Source: Rhizaria sp. SCN 62-66
Lineage: Eukaryota > Rhizaria, unplaced
DNA length: 64,000 nt
Direction of reading: 5' to 3'
Assembly (NCBI GenBank): GCA_001724265.1
Contig: MEDY01000101.1
Coordinates: 1-64,000 of the forward strand
Shown here in pieces: positions 36,101 through 46,742 of the stretch. Within the stretch, counting starts at the first letter, position 1, and the number at the start of each line of letters is the position of its first letter. A model generated the notes under the pieces. That model ran no database searches and was not told the DNA's origin. It was given only the letters and a program-made list of their open reading frames with translations. A program made the translations under genes and the position numbers.

Positions 36101-39100
36101 TGGGTTTGCCGGGGTAAGACAGGCCGGCCGCCTTGGCCTTGCGCTGGAGGGGCGTCAAGAACTCCTCGGCGTCATCTGCGGCACCCGCACCGCCCGCAGT
36201 TCCAGCAGTTGCGGTCACTTCAGAGCCGCTGCCACTTTTGCTCTTGCTGCCATCGGCAGCCGTAGTCGCCTTGCCCGTACCCGCAACAGCGTTGTCGCCC
36301 GCAGCGGTGTCCGCGGCGACGGGCTTGATGTCCTTGAGGTCCTTGCTCCAGAACGAGTCGCGGTCCGCGTCCTCGACGACAACGCCCCCGGTGATCACAC
36401 CGGCCGTGTCGGCGCCGCCCTCGCCCTCCGCGTCCGTGCTGTCCGCGGCGGCGCCCGCGCCGGCCCCGGGCGCGTGGCTGCGCTGCAGCGCCGAGACGAC
36501 GGAGCGCAGTCGCTTGTACACGGCGCCGTCGCGGCCCTCGTCGCTCTCGGCGGCGGCCGCGGCCGAGGCTACGGCGCCGATGCCCGGCACCATCGCGCCG
36601 GAGTCGGGCAGCATCAACGTTGGCGGCGCGGGCGCCGCGGCGCGCGCGCGGGCCGCGGCCGGGGTCGGCAGCGGGTTGCTGCCGCCGGCGCCGGTGAAGG
36701 CGCCGCCGGTGCCAGTGGACGCCGCGGGTGGGGTCAGGGGCGCGTCGAGGTCCTCCTCGTTGATGCCGCTGTCGCTCTCGCTCTCAACGCTGCCGTCAGT
36801 CACCGCAGCCGCAGCCGCGGCCGCGGTCGCGGCTTCAGGAGCGGCGGCAGCGTCCTTGGCAGCCGTGGCCGCAGCGGCGCCGTCCGCGCCCTTGATGTTG
36901 CTGCTGTTACTGTTTTCGGCCTTGGCGGCCCAGTTGCGCTGCGGCCGCTGCTGCGCGAGCGCGGCACTGAGCTCGGCCACGATCGCCTCATGCCGCCGCG
37001 CCGCATCAGCCGCCTCCGCCTCGGCCTCAGCGTCACTGCCGCTGCCGCCGCTGGCCGCCCCCGCCGCCGCGGTCCCTGCTCCCGCGGTGTTGGCACGCTC
37101 GATCGCGGCCATGGTCCGCACGGTGCCCGAGACCGGGTCGACGCCGGCGTTGACGGCCGCCGCGGTCGCGTTGCCCAGCGGCGAGTTGGTGTTGCGCAGC
37201 AGCTCGAAGGCCTCGACCATGGCCTGCACGGCGGACTCCTGGCTCGCCTCGGGCAGGCTGGCCGCGAGCAGCCGCGCGAAGCGCTCCAGGTCGGCGCGCG
37301 GCGCGGCCTGCACCCAGCGCATGGCGTCCTTGCGCGCCTGCACTTCCTCCGCTGACAGCCCCTCCAGGTTCAGCCGGGCCGCCGCGTCGCCGCCGCCGTG
37401 GTCGCCGCCGTGGGAGGCCGCGACCGTGGCGTTGAGCGGGGAGGTGGGCGACGCGATCGCGAGCGAGCCCGCGTTGACGCCCGCGCTGACCTCGCTGCCG
37501 GTCATTCCCGCCGCGCTGACACCACCGCCGTGGCCGTGGCCGTGGCCGTGGCCGTGCGCGTGCCCGTCGACGGTGACGACGCCCATGCCGCTCGTCCCGT
37601 GGAGCCCCAAGCCGTCCCCGCCAGCTGCGGCCAGACTGCCGCTGCCGCCGCTGCCGCTGCTGGTGCGCCAGAGCGGCGGCTGCACCGCCTGGACCGCAGC
37701 AGCGTGCTCCGCCACCACGGCGGCGGCCTCGCGCTCGAGCGCGCGCACGGTCCGGCCCCACTGCGCGCCGCCCGCCGCCGCGACGAGCGCGTCATAGCGG
37801 CCCTGGCCCAGCAGCCGCGTCGCCGCCAGGTGCACCTGCGCCAGCGTGTACGCCAGCCCGGTGGCGTAGTGGCCCTCGCGGCGGCCCGGCGCGAGCCGCA
37901 CCGCAAGCGCCGGGGCCGCCAGCGCCGCCGCGGTCACGCTCTTGCTCGCCGCGCTGCTGCTGCTGCTGCTGCTGCTGCTTCCGCTGCCGCCGCTGTTAAG
38001 CGGGGCGCGAGGCTGCTCCTTGCCGCTGTGGAAGCGGAACGCCGCGGTGGTCTGCGGCGGCAGCAGCGCGTCCTCGGGCCCCGCCGTGCGCGGCCAGTGC
38101 TCCGCAAAGCCCTCGGCGCCGCCGCGGACCGCGCCGCCGTACGCCACGAGCGCCTCCGAGGCGACGGACCAGGTGTGGCCCCCGCGGGCCGCGCGGTGCA
38201 CGCGCTGCGACGTCGTCACCAGCGCGGCCGCGGCGGCGCCGCCCAGCCGGGAGACGGCGTCGACCGGCGCCATGTCCTCAGCCTCCGCCTCTGCGGCGGC
38301 TTCAGCGGCGGCTTCGGCGGCGGCCTCGGCGGCGAGGGCCTCGGAGTCGGTCGGCGCAAAGCTGTGTGCGCCTGCGTGCGTTTGAGCGAGGAACTGAGCG
38401 CGGGCGCGCGCGGCGCGGCGGGCGTGCGCCCTGGCACGCGCGCTGCCGGTGACGTAGCTCCGCGCGAGCTCCTGCTTGAACTGCTCCACGGCGGTCTTGT
38501 TGCCCGCGGCCGCGGCCGCCGCCAGGGCCGCCTCGAGCGCGGGCCGCGGCAGCCCCGGCGCGGGGGCCAGCGCTGCGGCGTCAACGTCGGCAAAGGCAGA
38601 GGGCGCGGCGCAGTAGGCCTCGGCCAGCGCCAGCCGCGCCTCGGCCAGGGTGCCCCACGGGTTCTCGAAGCGCGTCAGCTCGATCGCGCCGTCGTCCGCA
38701 GCCATACTGTTGTTGTTGTTGTTGCTGTTGTTGTTGAGCTTGCCGTTGCCGCTGCTGTTGCTGAGGGCGCGCGCGGTGTTGAGGGCCGCGAGCACGCGCC
38801 GCAGCGCCGCGCTCTGCTCGCTGTAGCTCGTGCCAGTGCCCAGACTCGTAACGCACGAACCAGTGGCGCCCATGAGTGCACCGTCGCTTGCGCTCGCGCT
38901 CGCGCTCGCGCTCGCGCTCGCATCAGCGTCAGCGTCAGCGTCAGCGTCAGCGCTAGCGAGAGCTGTGTCCAAGTCCGCGGGGATCCCCTGGTGCTTGCGG
39001 GCGCCCGCGGCGACGGCGGCATCGCGCTGCTGATGCGCGGCCCTCAGCGCGGCGTCCGAGACGTCACCCACGGCGAAGGCGTCATCGTGCACGCCACCCG

Positions 39101-41930
39101 CGGCGTACAGGCCCACGGCCAGCGCCGGCAGCGCGGCGCCACCTTCGGACTCAGCATTGCCATTAGCGTCAACAATCTTGGTGCCGGCCGAAGAATCGAT
39201 TGCAGAAGCGGCGCCGTTGCTCGCCGCGACCTCTACGCCTGCCACAGCGTCTGCCTGTGCGCCGGCCTGTGCGTCGGCCATGTTCATGGCGAAGATCGCT
39301 CCCTGGCGGCTCTGCATCTGCGCCTGCCACAGCGCCGCGCGAGCCGCGCCCACGGCCAGCTGCGGCGCGCCCACGCGCGTGAGCGCGGTGTAGAGCTCGG
39401 CCTGCAGCAGCGGCGGCGGCGCGGCGCCGAGCAAGCGCAGGCGGCGGACGACGGCGGCGGCGGCGTGGCCCCAGTCGCGCGTGAAGAGCAGCGCCGTCTC
39501 GAGCGCGTGGCGCATGTCGGCGTCCGTGGCGCGCGCCCAGTGCAGCTCCGCCAGCAGCGGGCCGCGCAGCGACGCATGCGCCGCCGGGCTCACGGTCGCC
39601 GTTGCCGTCGCCGTCGCCGTCGTCGTCGCAGTTCCAGTTCCAGGCGCAGGCGCAGCAGTTGCAGTGTCAGGTGATGAGTCCGCAGCTGCATTGCGGTTCA
39701 AAAGGCTGAAAAAGGTGTCATTGCTCATGGAGCTGGCCGCCTTCATGACCGCGCCCAGGCCGGAGCCCGCGCCCGCGCTCGCGCCCGCGCCCGCGCCGAG
39801 GCGCTTGGACTGCAGGTGCGCGTCGGTGCTGGCGATGAGGTCCTCCAGTGCCGCGATACCGGGCCCCGGCTTGGTCTTCGCCGCCGCCGGCGCCGCGGCC
39901 CCATCCTGCGATACTGTAAGTACCCCCTTAGCCAGGGCGTCCTCGACGGCGTCTCCGGGCACCGCGTGCGGCATGTAGGCAGCGACAAGCAGGTCCGCGA
40001 GCCAGGGCTCGCCCACGGGGGCCGCCAGCGGCGCCACAGCGGCCGCGGGGAGCGGCGCGGCGCGCGGCAGCCGCAGCAGCAGCACCAGCAGCGCCGCCAG
40101 CTCGTCGGCCGTCGCCGCGGGTGCCGCGAGCGCGCGCGTGACCAGCAGCGCCAGGCGCAGCGGGTTGGCCGCGCCGCGCGCGAGCGCCGCTGGCAGCGGG
40201 GGCAGCGCCGCGTGGCGCGGGCCTGCGGGGACGCGGCTGCCCAGCGAGGCGCTGGCGCCGCCGCTCTTGAGGGTCACGTTAGGCAGGTATCGACGACCTA
40301 GCTGCTGTTGCTGCGGGGGCTTGCCGTGGCCGCCGCGCCTGCTGCTACGCAAACCCTGGCTGGCCTGGTTGGCTTCGAGCACGAGCAGCGTCTCGCGCAT
40401 GGCGGCGTGCGTCTGCGCCTCGAGCAGCGCGGGCAGCCCGCCCCAGCGGCCCAGCGCGCGCAGCACCACGGGCGGCGTCGCGCCGGGCAGCAGCGCCGCC
40501 GCCGAGGCCGCAGTGATGTCGTGCGACAGCGCGCGGGCCAGACCGGGACCCGCGGCACTCGCCGCACCATCACTCGCGGTGCTAGAACCAGAGAGAGAAT
40601 GAGGGCTAATCAGGCTCGCGTTGGCGATGGCGCTGCCGCCGCTGCTTTGCGCGTGGATGTCCACGGCGGCCTGCAGCGGGTCGCTGAAGGCGCGGGGCAG
40701 CGCGCCCGCCTGTGCGCCCCACTCGGCCAGGTAGGCGGCGGCGGTGGCGCGCGACACGGCGCCCGCGTGGGCCGCAGCCACGGCGGCGGCGCCCGCGGGG
40801 GTCGCCAGGTAGACGTCGAACCAGCGCACGGGCGCCGCCAGGGCCGGGTCCAGCGGGGCGGCGAGCGGAGTCGCAGTCGAGACAGAGCCAGAGCTAGCGC
40901 TCGACGTGTTAGATGTGTGCGCATCTGTATCGTGGTTGATTGGGGTTGGGTAGAATGAGTTCGAGAGGGCAGCGAAGTAGCCGAGGACGGCCTGGGTAGC
41001 TGCAGTCTCTTCAGCAGCCACCGCAGTCGCAGTGTCTGCATTCGCAGTCTCAAGATGGGCATCGTTGCTGCAGCCGCCGTTCGTTGCAGCGCCCGCGGCG
41101 GGCATGAAGCCCAGCTCAGTGCTCGCGGTCGCAAACGCAACAGGGTTCCTGCTCAGCGTGTTCGAGACGAAAGAGGAGACCGCGCGCTTCGATCCCGCCG
41201 CATAAGTTACCGGTGCGGTTGTTGATGCTTCGGCAGCCACGGCCTCCGCGGCGGACAGGGGTGCGGCGGGCAGCGGACGCGGCGCAAGCGAGGCTGGGAG
41301 CCGCGCGGGCACGGCCCACTGCAGCGCCGAGTCCACCACGCGGTCCACGGCCGCGGTCGCGGTCGCAGTCGTGCTCAGAGATGCGGACGCAGAGGCAGAG
41401 TCGGCATTGTGAGTGGGAGTGCCTGCAGCAGTGGTGGACTGGGGGAAGCAGAAGGCAAAGTCCGCGATGGGGGCGCCAGCAGGCATAGGGAAGCCTTCAG
41501 CGACCGTAAGCACTGCCACAGACGCATTTTCAACGCTGCCAGAGCCCGACGCGACCGCTGTGGCGCTAGTGGCGTGCGCGGCAGTCGCTGCGGAGGCTGT
41601 GCTGGGCGCGAGCGCGTCGAGCCACGCGGCGACGGAGGGCGAGGCCAGCGCCGCGCGCGGGGGCTGCGGGGCGGTCTTGGAGGCTGAAAAGTATCGCAAG
41701 GAGGCCGCTGATGCAGCAGACTAAGCGCGAAAGCAAAGAGAGAGAGGTAGAGTGAGGCAGAGCGATGGATGAGAGGATGGGCAAACGGACGTGAGAATGA
41801 GAGCATTGCAGAGGATATAACCACGGGACGCGGGGGTTAGAGGGTGCAACGTACGTGGAATCCGATGGTCGAAACGCGGACAGACCGCGCGCTCGCAAGC
41901 GCATGTTGGGCGCGGAACATACGGCGCAGC
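33177..41930 (-). CDS. Giant low-complexity protein with mitochondrial presequence
   Basis: Exon 1 (41930-41865) encodes MFRAQHALASARSVRVSTIG plus two residues. It joins in phase 0 across a 144-base intron (GTACGT...TAG, strong pyrimidine tract) to exon 2 (41720-33177). The product is 2,869 residues. Without exon 1 the long frame has no ATG near its beginning (it opens at a TTG), which supports the splice. Residues 1-37 are Arg/Ser/Ala-rich and end in a LRYFSASK-type cleavage region, a strong mitochondrial presequence. The rest alternates Ala/Ser/Gly tracts with helical islands such as LGRWGGLPALLEAQTHAAMR and LLQAELYTALTRVGAPQLAV, which resemble degenerate helical-hairpin (PPR/TPR-like) repeats. 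A conserved-looking block (FARFDSELAVLTVPRASVRH) lies near the C-terminus. I do not recognise the family. A role in the mitochondrion is inferred only from the presequence. Confidence 0.75.
37530..37565 (-). repeat. His-Gly hexanucleotide repeat
   Basis: Six hexamer units (four of GTGGCC plus variants, on the plus strand) encode alternating His and Gly/Ala in the 2,869-residue protein. Confidence 0.85.
38886..38957 (-). repeat. Adjacent hexamer arrays encoding (Ala-Asp)n and (Ala-Ser)n
   Basis: Twelve hexamer units lie in register: six of the GCTCGC type, then five of the GTCAGC type, then GCTAGC on the plus strand. They encode alternating Ala-Ser and Ala-Asp in the 2,869-residue protein. 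Confidence 0.9.
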
Positions 41931-42264
41931 ACAGGCAAGTGCGAGAGAGCGAGAAGATGTGCTTTTTGACGCGGAGTGTTCGGACCCGGAGAAGACGGGC
42001 TTTGACGGAATGAATAGAAGTCGGGTCAGGAATCCGTAAATAGGAGTTAGATTTTGATCACAAATACATATCGGAGATACACTCTATTGACTTTGATTGT
42101 ACTTCTATTTTATCTGATATACACCTCTGTGCATTCATTTTCTTGTTGCGCCCAGAAGACCTCTTCCAGAGTCACATCCAGCCGACCACACCCAACCACA
42201 GTCGCGAGCACACACAGCCCCCAAGCTTCCATCGCAGCGCCCCGCCGCGGCACTTTTGTGCATC
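41931..42264. promoter_or_regulatory. Short bidirectional promoter region
   Basis: 334 bases separate the divergent start codons of the 2,869-residue mitochondrial protein (minus) and the MED22-like gene (plus). AT-rich sequence lies in the middle, with GC-rich flanks next to each start. Confidence 0.45.
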
Positions 42265-42903
42265 ATGTCTCGTAACGTCAAGTCCACGGAACAGATCTTT
42301 AGCGATCTCCGCACTGACTTTATCGACCTCATCAAGACTGCCGCTGTACGTCTCATCTTGGCTGCACTGCTTTTCTTGTAACATTTATTTGACGTATGTC
42401 TCTTTATCACCTACACGTATGACGTCAAAACACTCAACTCCTCACCCCACACCCCTTCTACACTATATTTGTTGCTCTTGATATCAATCTTCTTCATAAC
42501 TGCGCGTTTATCCTCTCCACCTTAGATCGGCGACATGACGCTGCCAAAGGACGACAGCTACGTTGCGACCTACTCCGTCGATGACATTGACGCGTTGCCC
42601 TCTGCCGAGCTCCAGCGCGACACCGAAGCGGCCGCGCTGGCCTCGACGCTTAAGTCGCACGCGCTGGTGGCCTCGGCACAGGAACTCATGCGGCGCCTGG
42701 CGGCCCTCAAGCTGCGCGCCGCGGCGGACTCGGCGCGCCGCAGCGAGGCCAACACCGCGCTTCTGCGCGGCGTCTTCGCGGGCCGGCGCGCGCAGACTGT
42801 TGCCGCGACGGTCGGCGCGCTCGCCGCGCTGGACGCCGCGGCTGAGGACGTGCAGCGTCATCTGGAGGGCTCGCTCGAGGGCGTCCTGCTGCCGGAGCCG
42901 TAG
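42265..42903 (+). CDS. MED22: Probable Mediator complex subunit 22
   Basis: Exons 42265-42345 and 42526-42903 join in phase 0 across a 180-base intron (GTACGT...TAG), giving 152 residues. The order of features fits MED22 (Surf5/Srb6): an N-terminal helix IFSDLRTDFIDLIKTAAIGD (residues 11-30) similar to the DNFTEIIKTAKIED region of animal MED22, a short acidic linker, then a long helix with ASAQELMRRLAALK corresponding to the RAGESLMKLVSDLK region. MED22 pairs with MED11 in the Mediator head and is a small helical protein of about 100-200 residues, so the length fits. Similarity is mainly pattern-level; other small coiled-coil subunits (MED11, tethering-complex subunits) remain possible. The ATG at 42265 is preceded by a pyrimidine- and AC-rich leader. 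Confidence 0.58.
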
Positions 42904-44193
42904 CCCGAGCTGGAGAGTGAGAATGAGGCCGGTGCTGAGGCTGAGGCTAGAGGCTGAGCAAAGGTTAATGCAGAGTCTGCGGCTTTGGAATGAACGACAT
43001 TACACGAGAGGGCTGGTCTTTGTGACCAAGTTTGGCGGCAAGGCCAGCCACCGCTTCACTGTGTACTACTTGTGCAACTTGTGCAAGAGGAGGAAATGCA
43101 GAAACGTTTTGTTTACGAATGCGCATCTCTCATGCGAAGCAAACACGTGTTTATACATAGCTTTATCTTGAAATTGATACATTTGCAGGCCGTAGCGAGG
43201 ATATGTGACGTTTGAGTACATTTTGTGTATTGTTTGATGTTGGAATGGTTCTAAAGCCCCAATGGGACAAGTACATTTATACATTTGTAACAGAGTTGAA
43301 ATATACTAATTTCTAGATCGAGACATAATGAAAAACAATTACGAAGTTATGACTTGTGCACAGACAGAGAGGGAGAGAGAAAAACAAAGAAACTGACTGA
43401 GACAGGAACAGACAGCAGCAGCGAACAACGGGGCGTTTGAATGGGGTGAGTCAATGGGCTGAATCGAGGCCTTGAGACCACGCACGCAATCAGCGTGTTG
43501 CAGATGTGTGTGAGGGCATGCGCGACTCTTGTTCTCGTGACTGATAGTGTTGTTGTTGTTGTTGTTGTTGGTATAATTATAATGATGGGTGTTGCTATTG
43601 ATGCTGCTGCTACGAGAGTGTTGATGGCCTAGACTGGAGACTGAATTACGTATTGCAACATACAGGTTGCAAACATGCAGTGATCCAGAGCGTACTGAGT
43701 ACATACGGATTGTGACACAGAAAAAAAAGCCACTAAAAAAAACGTTGAATAAAATCTAACACATCGCAAAACATAACACAGACGGCATGTCCATTTGTGT
43801 TTGGGTCTTGTGCTTTCGTTAATAATTATGTTCCTCTCAAGAAAGAGGAGATTTGAACTTATCCCGCGAAGGCCCGACAGTCGCTCGCTCACCAGCTGTG
43901 AGAGCTCGCTGTGACTGATTGTGTGTGACTGAGTGTGTACGAACAGTAGAGCAAGTAAGACGTGCTTTCGGGCAGTACAAAAGAAAAACAGACGCATACT
44001 AACTTACTTGCTGTGATAAATAACTTACGCTTGCACAGAACACATGTAAGCTTAACATAATTGTGATCGCACATCAACAAAAAGACACACATTTGCCACC
44101 ACGTGGCCGACTTCACTTCACTGCTGTTTGTTCGCCTAGACAAACACACAAACAGCTACGGCTTAGCGAGGAGCTCACAAGGCGTCGCCTAGA
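42904..44193. other. 1.3 kb convergent AT-rich spacer
   Basis: This lies between the 3' ends of the MED22-like gene (plus) and the mitochondrial carrier (minus). It contains a GTT microsatellite and a stretch at 43835-43915 with a D-arm-like hairpin and a TTCAAAT loop that I could not fold into a whole tRNA. No gene is supported. Confidence 0.35.
43549..43569 (+). repeat. (GTT)7 microsatellite
   Basis: Seven perfect GTT units in non-coding sequence, followed by an AT-rich stretch. Confidence 0.95.
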
Positions 44194-45435
44194 TTAGATG
44201 GCGGCGACCTTCTTGGGCGGCTTGAAGAACATCTTGAGCTTCTCCCAGGCGATGAACATGATGATCATGTGCGGGCCCATGCGCGCGTAGTGGGGGAGTA
44301 ATCCTTTGAAGAGCCCGCGCGGGCCCTCGGTGGCGAGCATCTTGCGCACCACGTCGGCCGCGGAGCTGTAGGCGCCCGAAGTCTTGTTCTGATTGTAGAG
44401 GCGCGTGGTCACCACGTCGAACGGGTTCATGGTCACCGTGACGGCGACGGCGGCCAGCGAGGAGGACGCGAAGTGGAGTGCCATCCCGCGCAGCGACGAG
44501 TGCTCCGCGAACAGCACCTTGCACTTCTCGTAGCAGGAGAACTGGGCCGCGGAGCCGAAACCGACGCGCATGGAGGCGACGGTGCTACCGCGCAGCAGGC
44601 CGCGCGCGCCCTCTTCGCGGATGATGCTGCGGAAGGCGTCGAACATGCCGCTGTAGTTGTACTGGATCCCGATCGGCTTTGCGGCGCCGGAAGAGAACGG
44701 GCGCGCGCCGGCCGACGCCGACGCCGACGCAGAGGTAGAGGCAGAGGCGGTAGTGCTCGCAGCGGCGACGACCGGGACGGCGCCGGCGCCGGTGGTGGCG
44801 GCGGTGGCGGCCCCAGTGATAGAGGCGGAGGCGGCGCCGAGCGCGCCCGGCACGGGGCCCGGACCGAGAGGGGCGTGCAGCGCGCCCGGGCCCGTAGCGC
44901 CAGCCGCGGCGGCGCCGGAGGCCTCGAGAAGCGCAGCGGCGGTGGGGCCGGTGACCGCGGCCACGGGCACGGGCACTGTGCGCACGCGCGTCTGCATGCG
45001 GACCTTGACAAGGAAGAAGGGGTTGCCCAGGAAGGCACCCGTGCCGCCGACGCAGGCGGCCACGAGCGCGTTCTGCAGCGAGAAGTACTTGTCCTTGGGG
45101 TCCGCCTTGCGCAACGCGGTGTTGATGAACTCGTAGGAGCCGAGGCGGAAGCCGTTCATGACGGACTGGAACGCGATCGCGGGAACGAGGCCACCCTGGA
45201 GTCCGCGCACGCCCTCGTAGCGCGCGATCTTGTAGAAGGCGTCAAACATGTTGCTGTACTGGCGCGTGAGGCGCTCGGCGGAGCGCGTCTGCATCTCGCC
45301 CTGGAGCTGCAGCCGCGTCTTGCAGACCTCCATCGGGTTCGAGAAGATGGTCGCGATGCTCGCGGCGGCCGAGCCCAGGCAGATGTCGCGCACAAGGTTG
45401 TGGTCCTTGGCCACGGAGCGCTCTTCGGCGTTCAT
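44194..45435 (-). CDS. Mitochondrial carrier, SLC25A34/35 (oxaloacetate carrier-like)
   Basis: A single exon of 413 residues with three tandem carrier repeats. Signature motifs are NPMEVCKTRLQLQG (33-46), GNPFFLVKVRMQ (137-148) and, in repeat 3, NPFDVVTTRLYNQ (337-349). The unusual second motif (Phe where Asp/Glu is normal) and the third ending in TRLYNQ are typical of SLC25A34/35 and yeast Oac1, which move oxaloacetate, sulfate or related anions across the inner mitochondrial membrane. There is no cleavable presequence, as usual for carriers. A roughly 104-residue Ala/Ser/Thr/Pro-rich insertion (151-254) sits in the matrix loop of repeat 2, just after the KVRMQTR motif and before YSGMFDAFRSIIREEG. 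This makes the protein about a third longer than the usual 300 residues. Exact substrate is inference. Confidence 0.9.
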   Translation of the reverse strand: MNAEERSVAKDHNLVRDICLGSAAASIATIFSNPMEVCKTRLQLQGEMQTRSAERLTRQYSNMFDAFYKIARYEGVRGLQGGLVPAIAFQSVMNGFRLGSYEFINTALRKADPKDKYFSLQNALVAACVGGTGAFLGNPFFLVKVRMQTRVRTVPVPVAAVTGPTAAALLEASGAAAAGATGPGALHAPLGPGPVPGALGAASASITGAATAATTGAGAVPVVAAASTTASASTSASASASAGARPFSSGAAKPIGIQYNYSGMFDAFRSIIREEGARGLLRGSTVASMRVGFGSAAQFSCYEKCKVLFAEHSSLRGMALHFASSSLAAVAVTVTMNPFDVVTTRLYNQNKTSGAYSSAADVVRKMLATEGPRGLFKGLLPHYARMGPHMIIMFIAWEKLKMFFKPPKKVAAI

Positions 45436-46742
45436 GGAGGCAGGGCAGGCGGGCGGGAGCTAGAGTAGCTGGTGGTGGGCTGCGGCAGCGGGGACGGGGA
45501 GCTCAGGTGTGTTTAATGGACTTGCGCCACTGTTGCGGAGTGCAACGGAGAAGGAGACGGGACCGGCGGGGCAGCACGACGGAAAGGGACGCGACTGGGG
45601 TGCGCGGGAAAATGAGCAGAAACTGCTGGAGAGGTGGCTGGATTTCAAGTGGCGTTTGAACTGCTTCTTGGGTGGGCCCAATGAGAGGGTGGTAAAAGGG
45701 AGCGGAAAAGCTGGATTCAGGCGAAAATATGCGCGGAAACGACGGGGAAAAGGACAGGGGAAACATGGGCGAGATTACAGTGTGATGAGCGTTGATAAGG
45801 GAATCAGGCGTGACGCTGGGGGTGGCAGTGAGAGGATGGATGACGACAACGGGCGTCTTCGGACTATTACACCCGCCGGCGCAGGGGCAGTGTTGCCACG
45901 TCAGATCAAGAAATGCAAGCAACATGGGGAGACGTGGAAGCACTTGTAGGGCATATAAAAACAGCATCTGCACAACCAAAACATGGTTCTGAAGCGCGGC
46001 ACGGTGCGGAGATAGAGCTCCAAGGGGGTACTAGACGACCGGAAGATAGGCAAACCGCATATCACACTTGGAGCACTGGCAGGAGCGCTAGTGCAGCACA
46101 ATAAAATCAAAGTATGGTTAGAAAACGCAGTGATTAATGTGATTCAGTCGAGGCAGGACTATCAACGGTCACAATGGACGGCTGGACGCGGTTGCACAAA
46201 GGGCGACGTGGAGGCGTGCATCGGAGGCAAGCGGAAAGCGACGTTCGGGTCCCCCTGCGTCCAACTCACAGCCGATACACGCGCGTGCAGTGCAGTTGCA
46301 AACTTCCTTGCAGCATAAAAGTCCCCTACTTTGCAATTGGCACCCACCGAGGACTACAAGGACTCGAACACCCACATTTCCAGATCGTGACGTTCGGTTC
46401 GACCACACATAGCATGGACCCAGCCCCAGTTTTGGTTCGCAAAAAAACGGGCTTGCTGTTGATGACAACACACACAGCAGGCTTTGGGCACGCTCGACTT
46501 TGCAGTTGATTATCTTGCTTGGACGTCTGTGTAGATGCATATATTGTATTTTTTTGAACTGCCTCGTGATTTTTCTGCTTATACACTTATTTCTATTATC
46601 TTTACATCGTCTCCATCAATGCAGCCACATCGACGTCGCTCACGACTTGGCCTCTTTCCTACCCACTCTCTCACAACCCCCCTCCCAGCCCTGCAGCTCC
46701 GCACTTCATCCCGTCAGTGCCTCCCAACCCGTCCCACCGTTT
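45436..46742. promoter_or_regulatory. Divergent intergenic region
   Basis: About 1.3 kb separates the carrier start (minus) and the TBC gene start (plus). It holds both promoters and leaders. Several open frames (for example 45503-45979 minus and 46169-46540 minus) lack domains or conserved composition and are left out. A GTTCGAGTCC-like string on the minus strand near 46360 looks tRNA-like but does not fold. Confidence 0.35.

Noticed and set aside
34023-39674. Antisense open frames of 479, 605, 554 and 758 residues over the 2,869-residue gene
   Set aside because: They have the composition of reversed Ala/Ser codons, no conserved motif, and overlap a frame with a supported splice and presequence.
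41566-41904. Alternative first ATG (MRLRARGLSAF) for the 2,869-residue gene
   Set aside because: With the GTACGT donor it leaves two bases and breaks the frame with the TTAG acceptor; the ATG at 41930 gives phase 0 and a presequence.
43835-43915. tRNA-like stretch on the minus strand with a D-arm-like hairpin and a TTCAAAT loop
   Set aside because: The T-stem pairs poorly, no seven-base anticodon loop fits between the arms, and there is no acceptor stem.
45503-45979. 158-residue minus-strand frame upstream of the carrier
   Set aside because: Pro/Leu/Ser-rich translation of pyrimidine-rich leader sequence without conserved features.
46340-46420. GTTCGAGTCC-like B-box string on the minus strand
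   Set aside because: T-stem and acceptor do not pair and no A box or anticodon arm is found at the right distance.
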